Positions 45,042 through 54,012 of a stretch of 64,000 nucleotides of DNA are shown piece by piece. Numbering within the stretch: position 1 is the first letter of the stretch; every line of letters begins with the position of its first letter. This DNA comes from Aminiphilus circumscriptus DSM 16581 (lineage in GTDB: Bacteria > Synergistota > Synergistia > Synergistales > Aminiphilaceae). The DNA lies in contig NZ_JAFY01000005.1 of assembly GCF_000526375.1 (NCBI RefSeq), positions 558,001 to 622,000 of the forward strand. The letters run 5' to 3'. The position numbers were made by a program, and so were the translations under genes. The notes beneath the pieces are model-generated. The model was not told where the DNA came from. It saw nothing but the letters and a program-made list of their open reading frames with translations, and searched no databases.

Positions 45042-45674
45042 CTATTTCACGGTGAGCGCGTAGACGTGCGTCCGAAGGGGGGGAAGGTCCTCCCAGGAAC
45101 GTGCGTAACGGAAGACCATCGTGCTCGTTCCCTTGCCGACGGCATGAAAAATCCAGAGCGCAGATCCCGAGGCCCCCGCACGTCCCCGATTGGAAGGATC
45201 ACCGGGCGGTTCGAAAAGGCTCCCCGAGAGAACCGCCACCTTTGGATCACTGGATTGAAACACGGTCCACCCGTACCCTGTCGAGGGATTCGAGGCGAGA
45301 CGCACCACCACGTCTCCGCCAACGCGAGTTTCCCCGTAGGAAAGACTCAGAACCGTGGCACCCTCTTTCCGAAGACGCACCCCGTCGAGGCGGACATCCC
45401 GCTGCCCCTTGCGCACCCAGCGTACCGAGAGATCCCGGTCCGTGGTCAATCCCACCAGGGAAAACATCCCTTCGGCATTGGTAACGGCCGTGTGCGTCGC
45501 CCGTCCGTCCCATACATGGACCTGCACTCCCGCAACCGGAGCACGGAAGGAATCCGTCACACGCCCCTCAAGCACTGCCTGAGACGCCCCGGCCGTGCCC
45601 GCTCCCTCACAGAGCCACAACACCACCCCCAATACCATTGCGCACAAAAGCAACATTCTTCCAGTTCCTCTCAT
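45042..45674 (-). CDS. Secreted chagasin-family (I42) peptidase inhibitor with a carboxypeptidase-regulatory-like domain
   Basis: A 210-residue exported protein. The signal peptide covers about residues 1-30. Residues 33-100 resemble a CarboxypepD_reg beta-sandwich (VLEGRVTDSFRAPVAGVQVHVWDG...NAEGMFSLVGL). Residues 115-210 fit the chagasin inhibitor fold with its three loops: SNPSTGYGW (128-136), the GRAGASGSALWIF region and a YARSWE loop in place of RPW. Chagasins block papain-like enzymes, and the C1A protease gene lies next downstream on the same strand, so the two are probably a matched pair. ATG 45674 has AGGAGG nine bases upstream. Confidence 0.78.
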   Translation of the reverse strand: MRGTGRMLLLCAMVLGVVLWLCEGAGTAGASQAVLEGRVTDSFRAPVAGVQVHVWDGRATHTAVTNAEGMFSLVGLTTDRDLSVRWVRKGQRDVRLDGVRLRKEGATVLSLSYGETRVGGDVVVRLASNPSTGYGWTVFQSSDPKVAVLSGSLFEPPGDPSNRGRAGASGSALWIFHAVGKGTSTMVFRYARSWEDLPPLRTHVYALTVK

Positions 45675-45795
45675 CTCCCCCGGCCTCCTTTCCAGATCGC
45701 CTGATTGCCTCTTCCTCCATCAAGCATTGTAGCACATCGCATCACAGGACATCGTTCCTTCCGAAAAAACCCTCTTCAGGGTCTACTCCATGGCT

Positions 45796-45827
45796 CCGGC
45801 CTTCGAAAAGAAGCTGCCGGCCTTTTT
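45796..45827 (+). terminator. Terminator-like hairpin in the region upstream of modA
   Basis: CCGGC-CTTC pairs with GAAG-(CT)-GCCGG around a GAAAA loop (45796-45820), followed by CCTTTTT. No plus-strand gene precedes it, so it is either an attenuator in a long modA leader or an insulating terminator upstream of the promoter at 45874. Confidence 0.5.
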
Positions 45828-45873
45828 GGCCGAATTCGACCGGATGGACAGAATGGAAAAACATCTCCGACAC

Positions 45874-45906
45874 TGTTATACTGCATGAAATGCAACAAGA
45901 TTGCAT
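45874..45906 (+). promoter_or_regulatory. Extended -10 promoter and palindromic operator of modABC
   Basis: TGTTATACT (45874-45882) is an extended -10 element; the -35 is weak. Eight bases downstream is an inverted repeat ATGCAA (45890-45895) and TTGCAT (45901-45906) with a 5-bp spacer, placed to block initiation. It does not look like an enterobacterial ModE site. Confidence 0.5.
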
Positions 45907-45926
45907 ATTCGAAGGAGGGGATTTTT

Positions 45927-46673
45927 ATGCGGTACCTACGAACTCAGCGTCTTGTCCAGATTCTCGTTCTTTGCCTCGGCCTTTCTCTGTGCGCTTCCAT
46001 GTCCGTCGCTGCGGAAGAATCCGTGGCGGTGGCAGCAAGCCTGGGACCGACGATGGAAAAACTCGCCGAACAATTTTCCTCCACCACGGGAAATCGCCTT
46101 ACACTCGTCAACGGAGCCTCGGGAAAACTCGCCGCCCAGATCGAAGCGGGAGCACCCTTCACTCTCTTCCTCAGCGCCAACGAGAAATGGGCGCGGCACC
46201 TCGAGTCGAAGGGGGTGCTCACGGACGTCCACCCCTACGCGGAATCGCCCCTGGTACTCTGGTGGGGCAAAGAAAGTGCACCGACAGTGGAGATGCTGAA
46301 AGAATCCACGATGAAGGTGGCCATCGCGGATCCGGCGGCGGCCCCCCTGGGAGAACTGGCGAAGGAATGGCTTATCCGCAAGGGAATGTTCCAGGTTCTG
46401 GAGCAGGAGAAACGGCTCGTCATCGCCGGGGATATCCTGAAAACAGCTCTGGCGGTAAAGAGTGGAGGGGCTGACTTGGCTTTCGTCGCCTTGGGGACGG
46501 CACAGGAGCTGGGTGGTGGATTCGTGCGGGTTTCCTCGCCTCCTGCGCGCTATTTCGGAGGACTCGTGAAGAATACTGCCACGAACGTCACCGCGGAGTT
46601 CTGGCGCTGGCTCCGCTCTTCCGAGGCCGCTCCCCTGTGGGAAAAGGCGGGTTTCGATCCGGCCCGGGAGTAA
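45927..46673 (+). CDS. modA: Molybdate ABC transporter substrate-binding protein
   Basis: A 248-residue periplasmic receptor for molybdate or tungstate. The signal peptide (about 1-28) has LVLCLGLSLCASMSVAA. The mature part opens VAVAASLGPTMEKLAEQF and contains NGASGKLAAQIEAGAPFTLFLSA, the anion-binding family motif (equivalent of GSSGxLxxQIxxGAPxDxFxSA). The start ATG 45927 follows GAAGGAGGGG; the frame is open further upstream but without signal. First gene of modABC. Confidence 0.93.
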   Translation: MRYLRTQRLVQILVLCLGLSLCASMSVAAEESVAVAASLGPTMEKLAEQFSSTTGNRLTLVNGASGKLAAQIEAGAPFTLFLSANEKWARHLESKGVLTDVHPYAESPLVLWWGKESAPTVEMLKESTMKVAIADPAAAPLGELAKEWLIRKGMFQVLEQEKRLVIAGDILKTALAVKSGGADLAFVALGTAQELGGGFVRVSSPPARYFGGLVKNTATNVTAEFWRWLRSSEAAPLWEKAGFDPARE

Positions 46674-46682
46674 GACGCCATC

Positions 46683-47327
46683 ATGCTCTCCGCCCTTCGC
46701 CTGAGCCTGCAGATCCTCGCCGGGGTGCTGCCGCTTCTTTTTCTGGCAGGGACCGCGCTGGGATGGATTCTCGCCAGAAAACATTTTCCCGGAAAGCGGC
46801 TGGTGACGTTTCTGCTCCACCTGCCGCTCGTTCTGCCTCCCACGGTGATGGGGCTGTATCTGCTTTTTCTGCTCGGGCACACACCGCTGCTCCGGGACAT
46901 GAAATTGCTTTTCACGCTGCCTGCGGCCATGCTCGCCGCCTTCACGGCGGCCCTGCCCCTGGTAATGACGGGGGCCCGAACAGGTTTCGCGGGCGTTCCG
47001 CAGAATCTGGAGAACGCCGCACGTTCCCTCGGCGACGGAGAATGGCGTGTCTTTTTTCGCATTTCTCTTCCCCTCGCCCGGCGACCGCTCTTCGCAGGAA
47101 TGGCTCTCGCAACGGCCAGAGCGCTGGGAGAATTCGGCATCACCCTCATGATCGCCGGCAACATGCCGGGACGAACCCAGACGCTTCCACTCTACATCTA
47201 CGGCCGGGTGGAGATGATGGATTTCTCCGGCGCCCACGCGGCGGCGTTCCTTCTGGTGTTCGTCGCGTCACTGTGTCTGTTGATCGTTCATCACCTTGAG
47301 GAGGGGCGCCATGACCTCTCCCGCTGA
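46683..47327 (+). CDS. modB: Molybdate ABC transporter permease
   Basis: A 214-residue inner-membrane permease with five to six helices. HLPLVLPPTVMGLYLLFLLG and the EAA-like loop (NLENAARSLGDGEWRVFFRISLPL), then ATARALGEFGITLMIAGNMPG, are characteristic of ModB. It begins 9 bp after modA and overlaps modC by 17 bp. Confidence 0.94.
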   Translation: MLSALRLSLQILAGVLPLLFLAGTALGWILARKHFPGKRLVTFLLHLPLVLPPTVMGLYLLFLLGHTPLLRDMKLLFTLPAAMLAAFTAALPLVMTGARTGFAGVPQNLENAARSLGDGEWRVFFRISLPLARRPLFAGMALATARALGEFGITLMIAGNMPGRTQTLPLYIYGRVEMMDFSGAHAAAFLLVFVASLCLLIVHHLEEGRHDLSR

Positions 47328-48690
47328 TGGAACCGCATCCGTGCTGCCGATCGCATCGGAGACGCGAGCTTTTTTTGAGCCGGAAGAAATGGCGTCCCGA
47401 ATCGAAGGCGTCACGCCGACGCCAGAGAGAGAGCACCGGAACACGCCGCCTTCGCCGACGCTGACCGCACGGGCATTGCTCCGGAAAGGGACTTTTCATC
47501 TCAACGTCGAACTGGATCTTCACCGGGAGATCACCGTGCTTTTCGGCCCGAGTGGCGCGGGGAAAAGCCTCACCCTGGGCCTCCTCGCCGGGTTTGAACA
47601 CCCGGAGAGAGGGCGCATCGTCCTTGATGACACAGTTCTCCTCGACACGGAAAATCATGTCCAAGTTCCTCCCGGAAAACGGCGAATAGGCATGGTCTTT
47701 CAGAATCTGGCCCTCTTTCCCCACCTCACCGTTTTGGAAAACGTCGCCTACGGTATCGGCAAAGAGCGTTCCGAAAACGCACGGACCGCCCCTGTGCCGG
47801 CAAAACCATTCCGAAAGTACTTTTTTGAGACAGCGCGGGAGATTTTTTCCCGACCCGGAAAGAAACCACCACGCCACGGCGAATGGGAACAGGCTCGCCT
47901 CTGGCTTTCCCGCCTAGGTATGGCGCATTTCGAGGACCGTTTCCCCTCGGAACTCTCCGGGGGACAGCAACAACGCGTGGCTTTGGCACGGGCACTGGCT
48001 CCGGAGCCGGATCTGCTGCTCCTCGACGAACCCTTCAGCGCCCTGGACGGGCCGGTCCGTCGCAATCTGCGGCGGGAACTCCGGAAACTTCAGCGCGAGA
48101 CCGGTGTCCCCATGCTGTACGTGACGCATTCCGTGGAGGATGTGTGCGCCCTCGGGGATCGCATGACCTTCGTCACGGAGGGACGTTTCGCGGGGACACT
48201 CCCCGTGGAAAAGCTTTGGGGGACTCCTCTTTCGGAACTCCACTGGAAAGTTCTCGGGTGGGGAACATTTCTCCGGGGGGAGCTCCGCCTTTCTTCAGAA
48301 GGCCCCCGTTTTTCCTGGGAGGGCGGAACCCTGCAAATCACTTCCGAAAGACTCCTCGCCTCCTCTCCTTGCAACGACGAGAGCGATTCTTTCTACGCGC
48401 TGCTCGGAAAAACCAGGCAAACCAGCCGGACCGCCGCGGTCTTCGTCGCCCCTCAGGACATAAAACTGATTCATCCTGACGCTCCTGTGGACCCGTTCCT
48501 TGAAACGAATCTCTTCGAGGGACACATCGTGGAGTCGATACATCTAGGGGGCATACTTCGCCTCACCGTCGAGACGGCGGGAACACAGTGGCAGATAGAA
48601 TGCGCTCCCGCAAATTTTCCGCAGAACTCCTTTGAGGAGGGGGCGATCTGCCGTTTCGCCGTACCTCCCCAAAACATCGCCGTTCTTTAG
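47311..48690 (+). CDS. modC: Molybdate ABC transporter ATP-binding protein
   Basis: A 459-residue ATPase. Walker A FGPSGAGKSLT, Q loop GMVFQNLALFPHLT, signature ELSGGQQQRVALARAL, Walker B LLLLDEPFSALD and the switch histidine in YVTHSVED are all present. It is longer than usual ModC (about 350): the first ~55 residues are extra, about 45 basic residues are inserted before the signature (near GKERSENARTAPVPAKPF), and a TOBE/Mop-like C-terminal region follows. The ATG at 47311 follows GAGGAGGGG and lies inside the end of modB. A strong terminator follows. Confidence 0.92.
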   Translation: MTSPADGTASVLPIASETRAFFEPEEMASRIEGVTPTPEREHRNTPPSPTLTARALLRKGTFHLNVELDLHREITVLFGPSGAGKSLTLGLLAGFEHPERGRIVLDDTVLLDTENHVQVPPGKRRIGMVFQNLALFPHLTVLENVAYGIGKERSENARTAPVPAKPFRKYFFETAREIFSRPGKKPPRHGEWEQARLWLSRLGMAHFEDRFPSELSGGQQQRVALARALAPEPDLLLLDEPFSALDGPVRRNLRRELRKLQRETGVPMLYVTHSVEDVCALGDRMTFVTEGRFAGTLPVEKLWGTPLSELHWKVLGWGTFLRGELRLSSEGPRFSWEGGTLQITSERLLASSPCNDESDSFYALLGKTRQTSRTAAVFVAPQDIKLIHPDAPVDPFLETNLFEGHIVESIHLGGILRLTVETAGTQWQIECAPANFPQNSFEEGAICRFAVPPQNIAVL

Positions 48691-48733
48691 GACCGCATAC
48701 AAGTGAAGGTCTTGCTGCAGGAAAAAAGCGAAG

Positions 48734-48766
48734 GAAAAGCGCCCCCGTTAAGCAGGGGCGCTTTTC
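48734..48766 (+). terminator. Terminator of modABC
   Basis: A 12-bp stem (GAAAAGCGCCCC at 48734-48745 with 48755-48766) whose 3' arm ends in CTTTTC; it works in both directions because the 5' arm is A-rich. Confidence 0.85.
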
Positions 48767-48835
48767 GTCCGGGAAGGAGTGGGCGAAACAGGGCCTTTCA
48801 GGCCCGACAGGAATTGCGCCTTTCCAAGATTTTCG

Positions 48836-51800
48836 TCACGAGTCGACGGGAGCTTGCTTCCTGAAACGGGACATGAGATCGCTCCGGACAGAAGCACCCA
48901 CGAGATGTATCAGCGGCACGACAAAGAGGGCCAGTATGCCCGAGATGGCAATCCCTCCCGCAGAGGCGATTCCGATGCCGTTGTTGAGTTCGCTTCCCAA
49001 ACCCCGTGCGATCGCCAGGGGGAGCATGCCGAGCACCGCCGCCAGGGTAATCATCACCACGGGACGGAATTGATCCACCAGAGCCTGGAGCATGGCTTCC
49101 CTGCTTTCCACGCCCCCCGCGCGGAGAGTTTGCATGCGATCCACCACGAGGATGGCGTTGTTCACCACGATGCCCACCAACATGACCGTTCCGAGCAGGA
49201 CGAAAATGGACATGCTCTCCCCCGTCAGAAAGAGCGCCCACAGAACGCCGATCAGGGCGAGAGGAATCGTGGCGAGAATCAAGAGAGGGCGCTTGAAGGA
49301 TTCCATGATCGCCGAAAGGGTCAGATAGGTAAGAAAGATCGCGAGCACCATGGCCTCTCCGAACTCCGCTCCGGCATCGCCCATGCGTTCATAGTCCCCG
49401 CGGAGACGCGCCTCGTACCCTGGAGGAAGCAGCCCGTTGCGGACGATGCCATTCGTCAGCATCTCTCCCGCCGTACCGAGGGGAACTCCGGGCAGGAGAT
49501 TCGAGAAGACTTTCGCCACGCGCTGTTTGTCGGAGCGGGTGACCTGCACGGGAGCGCGACGTTCCTCGATATCGGCGAACCCTGCGAGCATGACCGGCAT
49601 CCCCGAGGAGCCGGGGATCTGAAACTCTTCCACTTGTTTCTTGCCTTCCCGTTCCGCAAGTTTCACCCGAATGTCGAACGTCCGTGCTCCGCTGCGGTAG
49701 ACCCCTCCCTTGATTCCTTCAAGATTCGCGCGGAGAAGCACCCCCAGGGACTGGGGCGACATGCCGCTGTCGGAAAGGATGGCCCGTCGCGGGATCACAC
49801 GAAGTTCCGGTTTTCCCTCCCGAACGGACGTGTCGGGATCGACGAATCCCGGAAGACCTTTCGCCATTTCCTGTATCGCCGACGCGATGCGGTCCAATTC
49901 GACGAACTCTTCCCCGGCGACCTCCAATTCCACAGGCATGCTCTGCCCTCCAATGAGATCCCCGACATTCACCGTGACGATGCTGTCCGGATAATTGCGA
50001 AGACGTCTCCGTATTTCGTCGAGAATATCATCCATCCCGAACGCACGCTTCGTCTTGTCCGAGAACTTGAGGAGCATCTGGGCCAGATAGACGCCTTCCG
50101 AGACCTGGCCGGGCAGACTGTCCACTTTCCCCACGCTCGAATAGAGATGTCGCAGTTCCGGCAGATCGCGCAGCAGTGCTTCCGCCTCCTGAATCCGCTC
50201 CACGCTCCTCGAAAGGTCCTGCCGCGTGGGATATTCGAACTTGACGAAGACTTCGCCCCTGTCGATTTCAGGCGAGAAACTGAAACCGATCCGCGGCATC
50301 AGCGACAGGGAATGGGCAAAGATGCCCGCCACCAGGCACAGACAGAGCACGGCAACCCAACGCCGCGCCACAAGCCTCCGAAGAAAAGCCGCGTACTTTT
50401 CAGCGGCCTTCTGCAATAGTGTGTTCCAGCGACGCTCCATGCGGTTGAGGAAGGAATCCTGCCGCCCCCCGGCGCGGAGAAGAACGGCGCATAGAATGGG
50501 CGTGAGCGTGAAAGAGATGAAGAGGGACACCAGGTTCACCGAAAGCGCCGTCAGCGCGAAGGGGCGAAAGAAGATCCCCATCAGCCCTCCCATGAGGCCG
50601 ATGGGCAGGAGAACCACCACGTTCGTTCCCGCGCTGGCAATGACGGCAATGGCCACATCGGCCGTTCCCCGCCGTGCGGCCTCCCAGGGCGCGATCCCTT
50701 CACGGAAACGGCTCACCACACTCTCCAGCACGACGAGAGAGTTCGTCACAAGAATTCCCACGGAGAGACCAATGGCGAGCAGGGTGGAGATATTGAGAGA
50801 AAACTCGAGCAGGTTGAGAAAAAAGAGGGAGATGACGATGGTGAGCGGCATGGAGATGGCCACCACGAAGGTGGAGCGGAAATTGTAGAGGAAAAAGAAA
50901 AGGATCGCCGCCGTGAGGAGAATCCCCTGCCGAATGTTGCCGGTGGTGCTGTCCACCGTGGCTTGGATGAAGGAGCCCTCGTCGGAAACCCAGACGAGCT
51001 TCATGCCGCCGGGAAGCATCGTCCGCAGCCGCTCCACGGCGTTCCGAACGTTCTCCACCACTTCCACCGCATTGGCGTCGGCCTTCTTCACAATGCGGAT
51101 GCTGATGCCCTGTTTTCCGTCGAGAAATGCCTCGGTACGCCGTTCCTCCGTTCCCAGAGTCACCTCGCCGAGATCCCGAAGATAACGCCGCGCTCCGTCC
51201 CTTCCCGCCACCTGAAGGGATGCGATGTCGCGCACGGAGGAATATTCGGCGTCGAAGCGGACCGAGTATTCCGAACCGTAGTCGCGCACGCGTCCTGCGG
51301 GAGTGCTGTTCACGCCTTCCCGAAGGGCCTGGAGAATGTGCACGGAGGAAAGCCCCGCCGCGGCGAGGGCATCTCTGTCGAGGCGCACATGCACCTCCCG
51401 CTCTGCACCGCCGAGAAGTTCCACATTGGCCACACCGGAGATGACGGAAAGGCGGTCCTTGAGCGTATTGTCCGCGTAATCGTAGAGATCGTCCACAGGA
51501 AGATCTCCCGTGAGAACGAGCGTCACGATGGGAGTGGCGTTGATGTCGAACTTCTGCACCACCGGTTTCTCCACACCCTCGGGAAACTTGCTCATCTCGA
51601 GGTCGATCTTCTCTCTCACATCCGTGGCAACCACGTTCACATCCACACCGAGGTGGAATTCCAGCACCGTATTGACCACGTTTTCCATACAAATGGACGT
51701 GACATGCTTGAGGCCATCCACGGCGGAGACGGCATCCTCGATCCGCTTGGCCACATCGGTCTCCAGATCCGACGGCGTCGCTCCCGGCCAGACGGTTGTG

Positions 51801-51940
51801 ACGGTGATGTACGGGACATCCATTTTGGGCATGAGTTCCAGCGCCATCTTGCGGTAGGCATTGAACCCGAGCCCGGCGAGGGCGATGAGAAGACACGCCA
51901 TGGCTACGGGGCGGCGGAGGGAAGCATCGGACAGAAACAT
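48836..51940 (-). CDS. RND-family efflux pump inner-membrane subunit (AcrB/MdtB-like)
   Basis: A 1034-residue proton-motive-force exporter with the two 6-helix blocks and large periplasmic loops of the HAE group. The start of helix 1 (FLSDASLRRPVAMACLLIALAG) and the porter-domain PKMDVPYITVTTVWPGATPSDLE are typical. The helix 4 motif, normally with one or two proton-carrying aspartates, reads GILVTNSLVVLES (Thr399-Asn400), and helix 10 has GIVVNNAILVVD. ATG 51940 is one base after the adaptor stop and has GGAGG nine bases upstream; ATG 51979 lacks a site. Expected to form a complex with the adaptor and an outer-membrane channel encoded elsewhere. Confidence 0.95.
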   Translation of the reverse strand: MFLSDASLRRPVAMACLLIALAGLGFNAYRKMALELMPKMDVPYITVTTVWPGATPSDLETDVAKRIEDAVSAVDGLKHVTSICMENVVNTVLEFHLGVDVNVVATDVREKIDLEMSKFPEGVEKPVVQKFDINATPIVTLVLTGDLPVDDLYDYADNTLKDRLSVISGVANVELLGGAEREVHVRLDRDALAAAGLSSVHILQALREGVNSTPAGRVRDYGSEYSVRFDAEYSSVRDIASLQVAGRDGARRYLRDLGEVTLGTEERRTEAFLDGKQGISIRIVKKADANAVEVVENVRNAVERLRTMLPGGMKLVWVSDEGSFIQATVDSTTGNIRQGILLTAAILFFFLYNFRSTFVVAISMPLTIVISLFFLNLLEFSLNISTLLAIGLSVGILVTNSLVVLESVVSRFREGIAPWEAARRGTADVAIAVIASAGTNVVVLLPIGLMGGLMGIFFRPFALTALSVNLVSLFISFTLTPILCAVLLRAGGRQDSFLNRMERRWNTLLQKAAEKYAAFLRRLVARRWVAVLCLCLVAGIFAHSLSLMPRIGFSFSPEIDRGEVFVKFEYPTRQDLSRSVERIQEAEALLRDLPELRHLYSSVGKVDSLPGQVSEGVYLAQMLLKFSDKTKRAFGMDDILDEIRRRLRNYPDSIVTVNVGDLIGGQSMPVELEVAGEEFVELDRIASAIQEMAKGLPGFVDPDTSVREGKPELRVIPRRAILSDSGMSPQSLGVLLRANLEGIKGGVYRSGARTFDIRVKLAEREGKKQVEEFQIPGSSGMPVMLAGFADIEERRAPVQVTRSDKQRVAKVFSNLLPGVPLGTAGEMLTNGIVRNGLLPPGYEARLRGDYERMGDAGAEFGEAMVLAIFLTYLTLSAIMESFKRPLLILATIPLALIGVLWALFLTGESMSIFVLLGTVMLVGIVVNNAILVVDRMQTLRAGGVESREAMLQALVDQFRPVVMITLAAVLGMLPLAIARGLGSELNNGIGIASAGGIAISGILALFVVPLIHLVGASVRSDLMSRFRKQAPVDS

Positions 51941-51941
51941 T

Positions 51942-53177
51942 CTACCGGGCCTCCGACTGCGTTCGAAGAGGTGCGCCATCGTTCAAAAGGAACTGTCCCT
52001 TCACCACCACCATGTCGGACGATGTCAGGTCTCCCCCGGTGATTTCCACACGGCCTGCCGTTTCGAGTCCCGTCTCGACGCGAACCATGCGGGCAAAACC
52101 ATCGCGGGCGACGAAGACGACCTTGGCGCCCCCTCTCTCCAAAACGGCCGTCAGAGGGACACCCAGTCCTTCGTGCGAGGCAAGAACAATCCTCATGTCC
52201 ACAAGCACCCCAGGGACGATGCGAAGACCGTCCCCCTTCATGTCGCACTTGATCTCGAACGTGCGGAGCGTCGTGTCGACCACGGGGCTCTTGTACGTCA
52301 CCACCAGGTCCTCGGGACCCCAATCCGGAGTACCGATGCGCACTATGGTCTCTCCGGGAATGACTCTGGCGTAGAACTGCCCCGGCAGAAACGCCGATGC
52401 CTCCAGGGCCGTTACGTCGTCGATGCGCAGAATGGGTTTTCCCTTGCCGGCCATCTCCCCCGGCTCGGCCATGCGTTGACTCACGATTCCGTCGAGGGGG
52501 GCCACGGTGACGGCGTCGCGCAGCTCCTTCTCCGCAATGGCCAAAGCGCTCAGGGCCTTTCGTTCCGTCTCTTTGGCGAGATCGACGAGACTTCTGGCGC
52601 GCCGCTGAAGGAAAAGCAACTGCTCATAGAGACTCTGCCGCTCTTCGAGCGCGCTTTTGCTCACCGTCCCCTCCTCGTAGAGGTTCTTGTAGCGCCGGTA
52701 GTCGACCTCGGCCTTCCGGAGCTCCACCTCGGTCTTCTGGAGGTTCGCCGCCTGCTCCTGCATACCCAAACGGGCGGACTGGAGATCCCGCTGAGCAATC
52801 TGCACTTCTTTTTCGAGGCGCAGACCGTCCAGCCGGAACAGCTTCGTTTCGCCGCCCACGACACGATCTCCCTCCCGGACGAAAATTTCCTCGATGAGAT
52901 TGTCCGTCCGGGAGGAAACCAGTGCGAAGTTCTTCGCCTTCAGGTTCCCCTGAACCTTGATGACGTCTTCGAAACGAGCGGACTCCGCTTTTTCCAGCAC
53001 GACGATCACGGCGTCACGGTCGTCCCCCTCCGGAAGCGCCGGTCTGCCTGAGAGGGCATCACCGGAACTTTCCGAATCGGCCCGCTCCACATTTTTCGAA
53101 AGCCCGCAGGTGCTGACCAGAAGCAACAACAGGACGACAAAACCGAGACGTTTCTGCTTTTTCCATCCGTTCCTCAT
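51942..53177 (-). CDS. RND efflux periplasmic adaptor (membrane fusion protein)
   Basis: A 411-residue lipoprotein with a lipobox (LLLVSTC, Cys near residue 24). A barrel-sandwich half (VREGDRVVGGETKLFRLDG), a long helical hairpin (about 125-210, rich in Glu/Arg/Gln), the second lipoyl half (VTVAPLDGIVSQRMAEPGEMAGKGKPIL) and a beta-barrel domain follow in order. ATG 53177 is seven bases from GAGGG; ATG 53183 is too close. Translationally coupled to the pump gene. Confidence 0.93.
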   Translation of the reverse strand: MRNGWKKQKRLGFVVLLLLLVSTCGLSKNVERADSESSGDALSGRPALPEGDDRDAVIVVLEKAESARFEDVIKVQGNLKAKNFALVSSRTDNLIEEIFVREGDRVVGGETKLFRLDGLRLEKEVQIAQRDLQSARLGMQEQAANLQKTEVELRKAEVDYRRYKNLYEEGTVSKSALEERQSLYEQLLFLQRRARSLVDLAKETERKALSALAIAEKELRDAVTVAPLDGIVSQRMAEPGEMAGKGKPILRIDDVTALEASAFLPGQFYARVIPGETIVRIGTPDWGPEDLVVTYKSPVVDTTLRTFEIKCDMKGDGLRIVPGVLVDMRIVLASHEGLGVPLTAVLERGGAKVVFVARDGFARMVRVETGLETAGRVEITGGDLTSSDMVVVKGQFLLNDGAPLRTQSEAR

Positions 53178-53340
53178 CGTCATCCCTCAATTTCCCTTTC
53201 GCTCCGGATTCCGCCGAATCTTCCGGCATGCGGCGGAAAACGGTTTCCTCTTCGGGAACATTTCCCCTTCATCTGTACGGCAGCCCTCGGAGAAACAATC
53301 CGCCTTTTCCGCAACCATACCCGAAAAGCGAGCACCCGCC

Positions 53341-53907
53341 TTATTCCGAATCAGCCTCTCCGGCGAAGCGAAGCAGCGCCTTCACGATCCGCTTCACCTC
53401 CCCTTCGTCGAAAGGAAGACCATCGAGGACATCCATATGCATGATTCCATCCACGGCAAGGCAGACGATCGCCGCCCGCTCGAAAGAAACTCCGGAAGCC
53501 ACGATCTGCTCAAAGATCCATCTATACTTTTTCCTGAGCGGCTCCATGATCGAGGAATCATGGGCCACCGCAGCGAGGAGCGCCGCGTGAATCCTTTTCC
53601 TCCCCGTCTCGCGCCCCGAAGTGAAATATGTATTCCAGGCATGCACGTGCGCTTTCAGTTCCCGGCTCGGGGTATCCGGCAACCTTTTCCGCGCCTCGAA
53701 CCGCGCCTCTTCGTATTCTTCGATGAAACGCTCGATGAGTGCCTGAAGAAGCGCATGTTTTGTCGGAAAATGATAGAGCAGACCACCCTTGCTGAAACCA
53801 GCCCGCACGGCCACGGCATCGAGACTCAAATTCGCCGTCCCCATCTCGACAGCCACGGTCTCCGCGGCATCGAGGATCACGTCTCGGGAGTTCGCCCGGG
53901 AACTCAT
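53341..53907 (-). CDS. TetR-family transcriptional regulator
   Basis: A 188-residue repressor with an N-terminal helix-turn-helix (about residues 25-45, LSLDAVAVRAGFSKGGLLYHF, then PTKHALLQALIERF) and an all-helical ligand domain of low similarity. The start ATG 53907 has AGGAGG. It lies upstream of the adaptor and pump genes on the same strand, the usual arrangement for a local repressor of an RND pump, and is divergent from the DUF2000 gene whose promoter carries a tandem operator. Confidence 0.92.
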   Translation of the reverse strand: MSSRANSRDVILDAAETVAVEMGTANLSLDAVAVRAGFSKGGLLYHFPTKHALLQALIERFIEEYEEARFEARKRLPDTPSRELKAHVHAWNTYFTSGRETGRKRIHAALLAAVAHDSSIMEPLRKKYRWIFEQIVASGVSFERAAIVCLAVDGIMHMDVLDGLPFDEGEVKRIVKALLRFAGEADSE

Positions 53908-54012
53908 TGCCGTTCCTCCTTCGCGTTGCACCAAACGCAACTGAACCGACTGGACGGTATGTTACGGAGTCCCTCTTCCTTTGTCAAGAGAGAAACCACT
54001 CGACATCCCCTC

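Noticed and set aside
45740-45830. Molybdenum-cofactor riboswitch upstream of modA
   Set aside because: The hairpin and T run are suggestive, but the conserved core of the Moco motif could not be matched by eye; kept only as a possible attenuator.
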